7,847 nucleotides of DNA from NCBI GenBank assembly GCA_017544185.1, contig JAFYEQ010000265.1, positions 1 through 7,847 on the forward strand. Reading direction: 5' to 3'. The DNA comes from Oscillospiraceae bacterium. GTDB lineage: Bacteria > Bacillota > Clostridia > Oscillospirales > Ruminococcaceae. The notes beneath the pieces were generated by a model. It saw only the letters and a program-made list of their open reading frames with translations. It was not told the origin of the DNA and searched no databases. Below, one piece after another: positions 5,887 to 7,847 of this stretch. A program made the position numbers and the translations under genes. Every line of letters starts with the position of its first letter. Position 1 is the stretch's first letter.

Positions 5887-5931
5887 ATATGCACACATGG
5901 CCGCTGATATATCAGAGATATTTGTGCATAT
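5887..5931. repeat. Nested, nearly concentric inverted repeats upstream of the permease
   Basis: The outer arms ATATGCACA (5887-5895) and TGTGCATAT (5923-5931) are perfect 9-base inverted copies 27 bases apart. In the middle sits the perfect 10-base palindrome TGATATATCA (5905-5914). The two dyad centres differ by only half a base. The block ends about 40 bases before the permease -10 box. It is not followed by a T run, so a regulator-binding region fits better than a terminator. Confidence 0.5.
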
Positions 5932-5969
5932 CAACAAATCTAAAGTTAAAGATTTCTTAAGGATCTCTA

Positions 5970-5978
5970 TGGTATACT
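5970..5978 (+). promoter_or_regulatory. Extended -10 promoter for the ABC permease gene
   Basis: TGGTATACT matches an extended -10 (TGn then TATACT). The -35 region is weak: TTAAAG at 5946-5951 is too far, with a 21-base spacer. The start point would be near 5985, giving a leader of about 28 bases with AGGGGG at 6000-6005 before the ATG at 6013. Confidence 0.5.
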
Positions 5979-6012
5979 TGGTACATAAGCTGAGGAAACA
6001 GGGGGAACGGAT

Positions 6013-7847
6013 ATGTACCTGAGGATATTGATCAAAGATCTCAAGCGCAAGAAGACCATGAACTTCATAATACTTCTGTTCGTGATACTGGCGTCCACAT
6101 TCTTCGCATCGGGCGTCAACAATATGGTGTCGATCGTGACGGGGCTCGACGGATATCTGGACATGGGGGGCATGGGAGACCACGTCGCACTGATAGGTGA
6201 GCCCGACGGGAAGTCGCCCTTTGAGGACAGCCTGAGAGCGAGCGCTTCGGTAACGGGATGGCGAAAAGAGAGCTGCATAACGGCATCTCCCAACAATATC
6301 AAGGTCAACGGAGAGCAGATCGAGGGCTTCTCCAATGCGGCCGTGATACTCGCCCCCGATACAGATGCCTTCCGCTACTTCGATACGGACGACAACATGA
6401 TAGAGCATGTGCCCGAGGGTCAGGTCTATATGACCAACGCTATCGCAAAGAAGGCAGGGCTCAAGGTCGGCGACACGATCACCATAGAGCTCTGCGGGAA
6501 GACCTTCGATCATACCTTCACGGGGGTATGCAAGGATGCGGCATTCGGATCCGATATGATGGATATCCCCCGCTTCCTTATAGGCGACGATGCCTATCGG
6601 GATATGATAGAGGATGACGAGATAAAGATATACTGTCACTCCATGTACTACATAGATACCACAGACGAGTCCGAAGTATCAAGTATCATATCCAACACCG
6701 ACGGCGTAAGGTTCGATGCCCAGCGCTCCATGATAAAGACCTCCTACATAGTGAACATGCTCATAGCAGGCGTGATAATGGCGGTGAGCCTTTGCCTGAT
6801 CGTCATCGCCTTCGTGGTACTGCGCTTTACGATAGGCTTCAGCATATCCGAGGAGTTCCGCGAGATCGGAGTCATGAAGGCGGTGGGGCTCAAAAACCGA
6901 TCCATCCGTTCGCTGTACCTTGTGAAGTACTTCGGCCTATCGGTCATAGGATCCGCCATAGGGCTGATAACGGCGTTCCCCTTCGGTGATCTGCTGCTGG
7001 ATACCGTCAGAGAGAACATGATCATAACCAACAGCTACGGTCTCTTGATCAACACGATATGCTGTGTGATAGTGGTGATCGTGATACTCCTGTTCTGCTG
7101 GGGCTGCACCGCCAAGATCAAAAAGCTCTCCGCCGTGGATGCAGTACGAAGCGGCCAGACCGGTGAGCGCTACACCAGGCACAGTGCTGTCAGACTGAAC
7201 AAGACAAAACTCGGAGCCAACAGCTTCCTGTCCATAAACGACGTGACCAGCGAGCCCAGACAGACGGCCATCGTTACAGCGGTGTTCACGCTGAGCGCTC
7301 TGCTTGTCATGGTCCTTGCCAATACCGCCGAGACTCTCAGCAGCGATGAGCTGATGTATCTGATCAGCGTCACCGACAGTGACGTCTACTACGTCAATAA
7401 TAAATACGTCAGCGACATCATGGGCGGTACCAAGACCATAGCCGATGCCAACGAGGAAGTACGCCGTGAACTGGCGGACAACGGTATGGATGCCCGGGTA
7501 CACAACGAGGCTCAGATATCAGCAGTCATAGGCTACGGCGACAAGACTACCGCCATACGTTTCATGTACTGCCGCGACACCAGAGCCGAGGACTACTATT
7601 ACGAAGAGGGCTACGCTCCCGACGCCAAGGATGAGATAGCCATCACCTATCCCATAGCAGCGGAGATCGGTGCCGGCATAGGCGATACCGTAGACGTGAC
7701 GCTGAACGGCAGGACAGACAGCTTCATCATAACGGCGCTGTATGATACCTTCAACGGTCTCGGTAAATGCGGCAGGCTGCACCAGAGCTATGAGATATCC
7801 GATAGCTCCATAACGAACCTCATGGGATTCCAGATAGACTTTGCCGA
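6013..7847 (+). CDS. ABC transporter permease, FtsX/MacB type (C-terminus beyond the window)
   Basis: The frame from the ATG at 6013 stays open for 611 codons to the right edge. AGGGGG lies 7 bases upstream of the start. The N-terminus MYLRILIKDLKRKKTMNFII leads into membrane helix 1 (about residues 17-36). An extracellular domain follows (about 40-245), then helices near 248-276, 307-325 and 344-366. Between the first two of these lies EEFREIGVMKAVGLKNRSI, the typical FtsX cytoplasmic coupling segment. SAVDAVRSG closes the first half. A second half restarts with 'FLSINDVTSEPRQTA' and a helix near 419-437, then another extracellular region. The full protein is therefore probably a two-FtsX-domain permease with several hundred residues missing. 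Relatives work with a separate ATPase in peptide, bacteriocin or lipoprotein handling. No ATPase gene is in view; it may lie downstream. Substrate unknown. Confidence 0.9.
   Translation, partial: MYLRILIKDLKRKKTMNFIILLFVILASTFFASGVNNMVSIVTGLDGYLDMGGMGDHVALIGEPDGKSPFEDSLRASASVTGWRKESCITASPNNIKVNGEQIEGFSNAAVILAPDTDAFRYFDTDDNMIEHVPEGQVYMTNAIAKKAGLKVGDTITIELCGKTFDHTFTGVCKDAAFGSDMMDIPRFLIGDDAYRDMIEDDEIKIYCHSMYYIDTTDESEVSSIISNTDGVRFDAQRSMIKTSYIVNMLIAGVIMAVSLCLIVIAFVVLRFTIGFSISEEFREIGVMKAVGLKNRSIRSLYLVKYFGLSVIGSAIGLITAFPFGDLLLDTVRENMIITNSYGLLINTICCVIVVIVILLFCWGCTAKIKKLSAVDAVRSGQTGERYTRHSAVRLNKTKLGANSFLSINDVTSEPRQTAIVTAVFTLSALLVMVLANTAETLSSDELMYLISVTDSDVYYVNNKYVSDIMGGTKTIADANEEVRRELADNGMDARVHNEAQISAVIGYGDKTTAIRFMYCRDTRAEDYYYEEGYAPDAKDEIAITYPIAAEIGAGIGDTVDVTLNGRTDSFIITALYDTFNGLGKCGRLHQSYEISDSSITNLMGFQIDFA

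Larger units (their letters stand above)
5717..6012. other. AT-rich divergent intergenic region
   Basis: These 296 bases separate the leftward 64-residue gene from the rightward permease and contain no credible gene. About 5750-5840 is almost entirely A and T, with many TATA-type steps, in contrast to the GC-rich genes around it. The right part (5880-5935) carries a nested inverted repeat. Promoter elements face both ways. The frames open across it give low-complexity Tyr/Ile-rich peptides without ribosome binding sites and were not accepted as genes. Confidence 0.7.

Noticed and set aside
3071..5976. The shared 8-mer ATGGTATA at the AraC-family promoter (3071) and the permease promoter (5969), considered as a common operator half-site.
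   Set aside because: TGGTATA also occurs at the DUF2130 promoter (complement of 5304-5310). It is simply the extended -10 element used here, and the flanking bases do not match.
5651..6022. Plus-strand open frame of about 120 residues through the AT-rich spacer.
   Set aside because: It begins inside the 64-residue gene on the other strand, has no ribosome binding site, and gives a low-complexity Tyr/Ile stretch; it also overlaps promoters and the inverted repeat.

Overview
The window looks like chromosomal DNA from a Gram-positive anaerobe of the Clostridia, probably Ruminococcus-like. The reasons are strong AGGAGG-type ribosome binding sites ahead of nearly every gene, heavy use of ATA for isoleucine, and sigma-A promoters with an extended -10 (TGn upstream of TATAAT-like boxes). 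The genus is an inference from style, not a match. No rRNA, tRNA, CRISPR array, transposase or integrase is visible.

Layout. (1) Positions 1-103, minus strand: the start of a GNAT acetyltransferase that runs off the left edge. It is read from a short divergent promoter region (104-196) with a good -35/-10 pair. (2) Positions 197-3035, plus strand: a tight run of four genes: a small GNAT acetyltransferase, a Nudix hydrolase, a two-domain protein joining a RimJ/RimL-type acetyltransferase to a cytidine/blasticidin-S-deaminase-like domain, and a PfkB-family kinase. The Nudix and fusion genes overlap by ATGA, and the gap between the fusion and the kinase is 14 bases, so the set is almost certainly one operon. 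Its theme is small-molecule or nucleoside-type modification (acetylation, deamination, phosphorylation, pyrophosphate cleavage); no substrate can be named. (3) Positions 3036-3941: an AraC-family regulator with a GyrI-like ligand-binding domain. It has its own extended -10 promoter, which is overlapped by a perfect 14-base palindrome. A 14-base-pair hairpin follows it.

(4) Positions 3985-5716, minus strand: a visibly more AT-rich block. It holds a DUF2130-type coiled-coil protein with an ExK nuclease-like motif and a 29-residue tandem repeat, a decayed or frameshifted small gene (about 5281-5497), and an intact 64-residue protein of unknown function. (5) Positions 5717-6012: a very AT-rich divergent spacer with a promoter facing each way and a nested inverted repeat. 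(6) From 6013 to the right edge, plus strand: a large FtsX/MacB-type ABC transporter permease, open at the right end. Its ATPase partner is not in the window.

The most unusual items are the acetyltransferase-deaminase fusion within a four-enzyme operon, the palindrome over the AraC promoter, and the repeat-bearing DUF2130 gene with its small neighbours.
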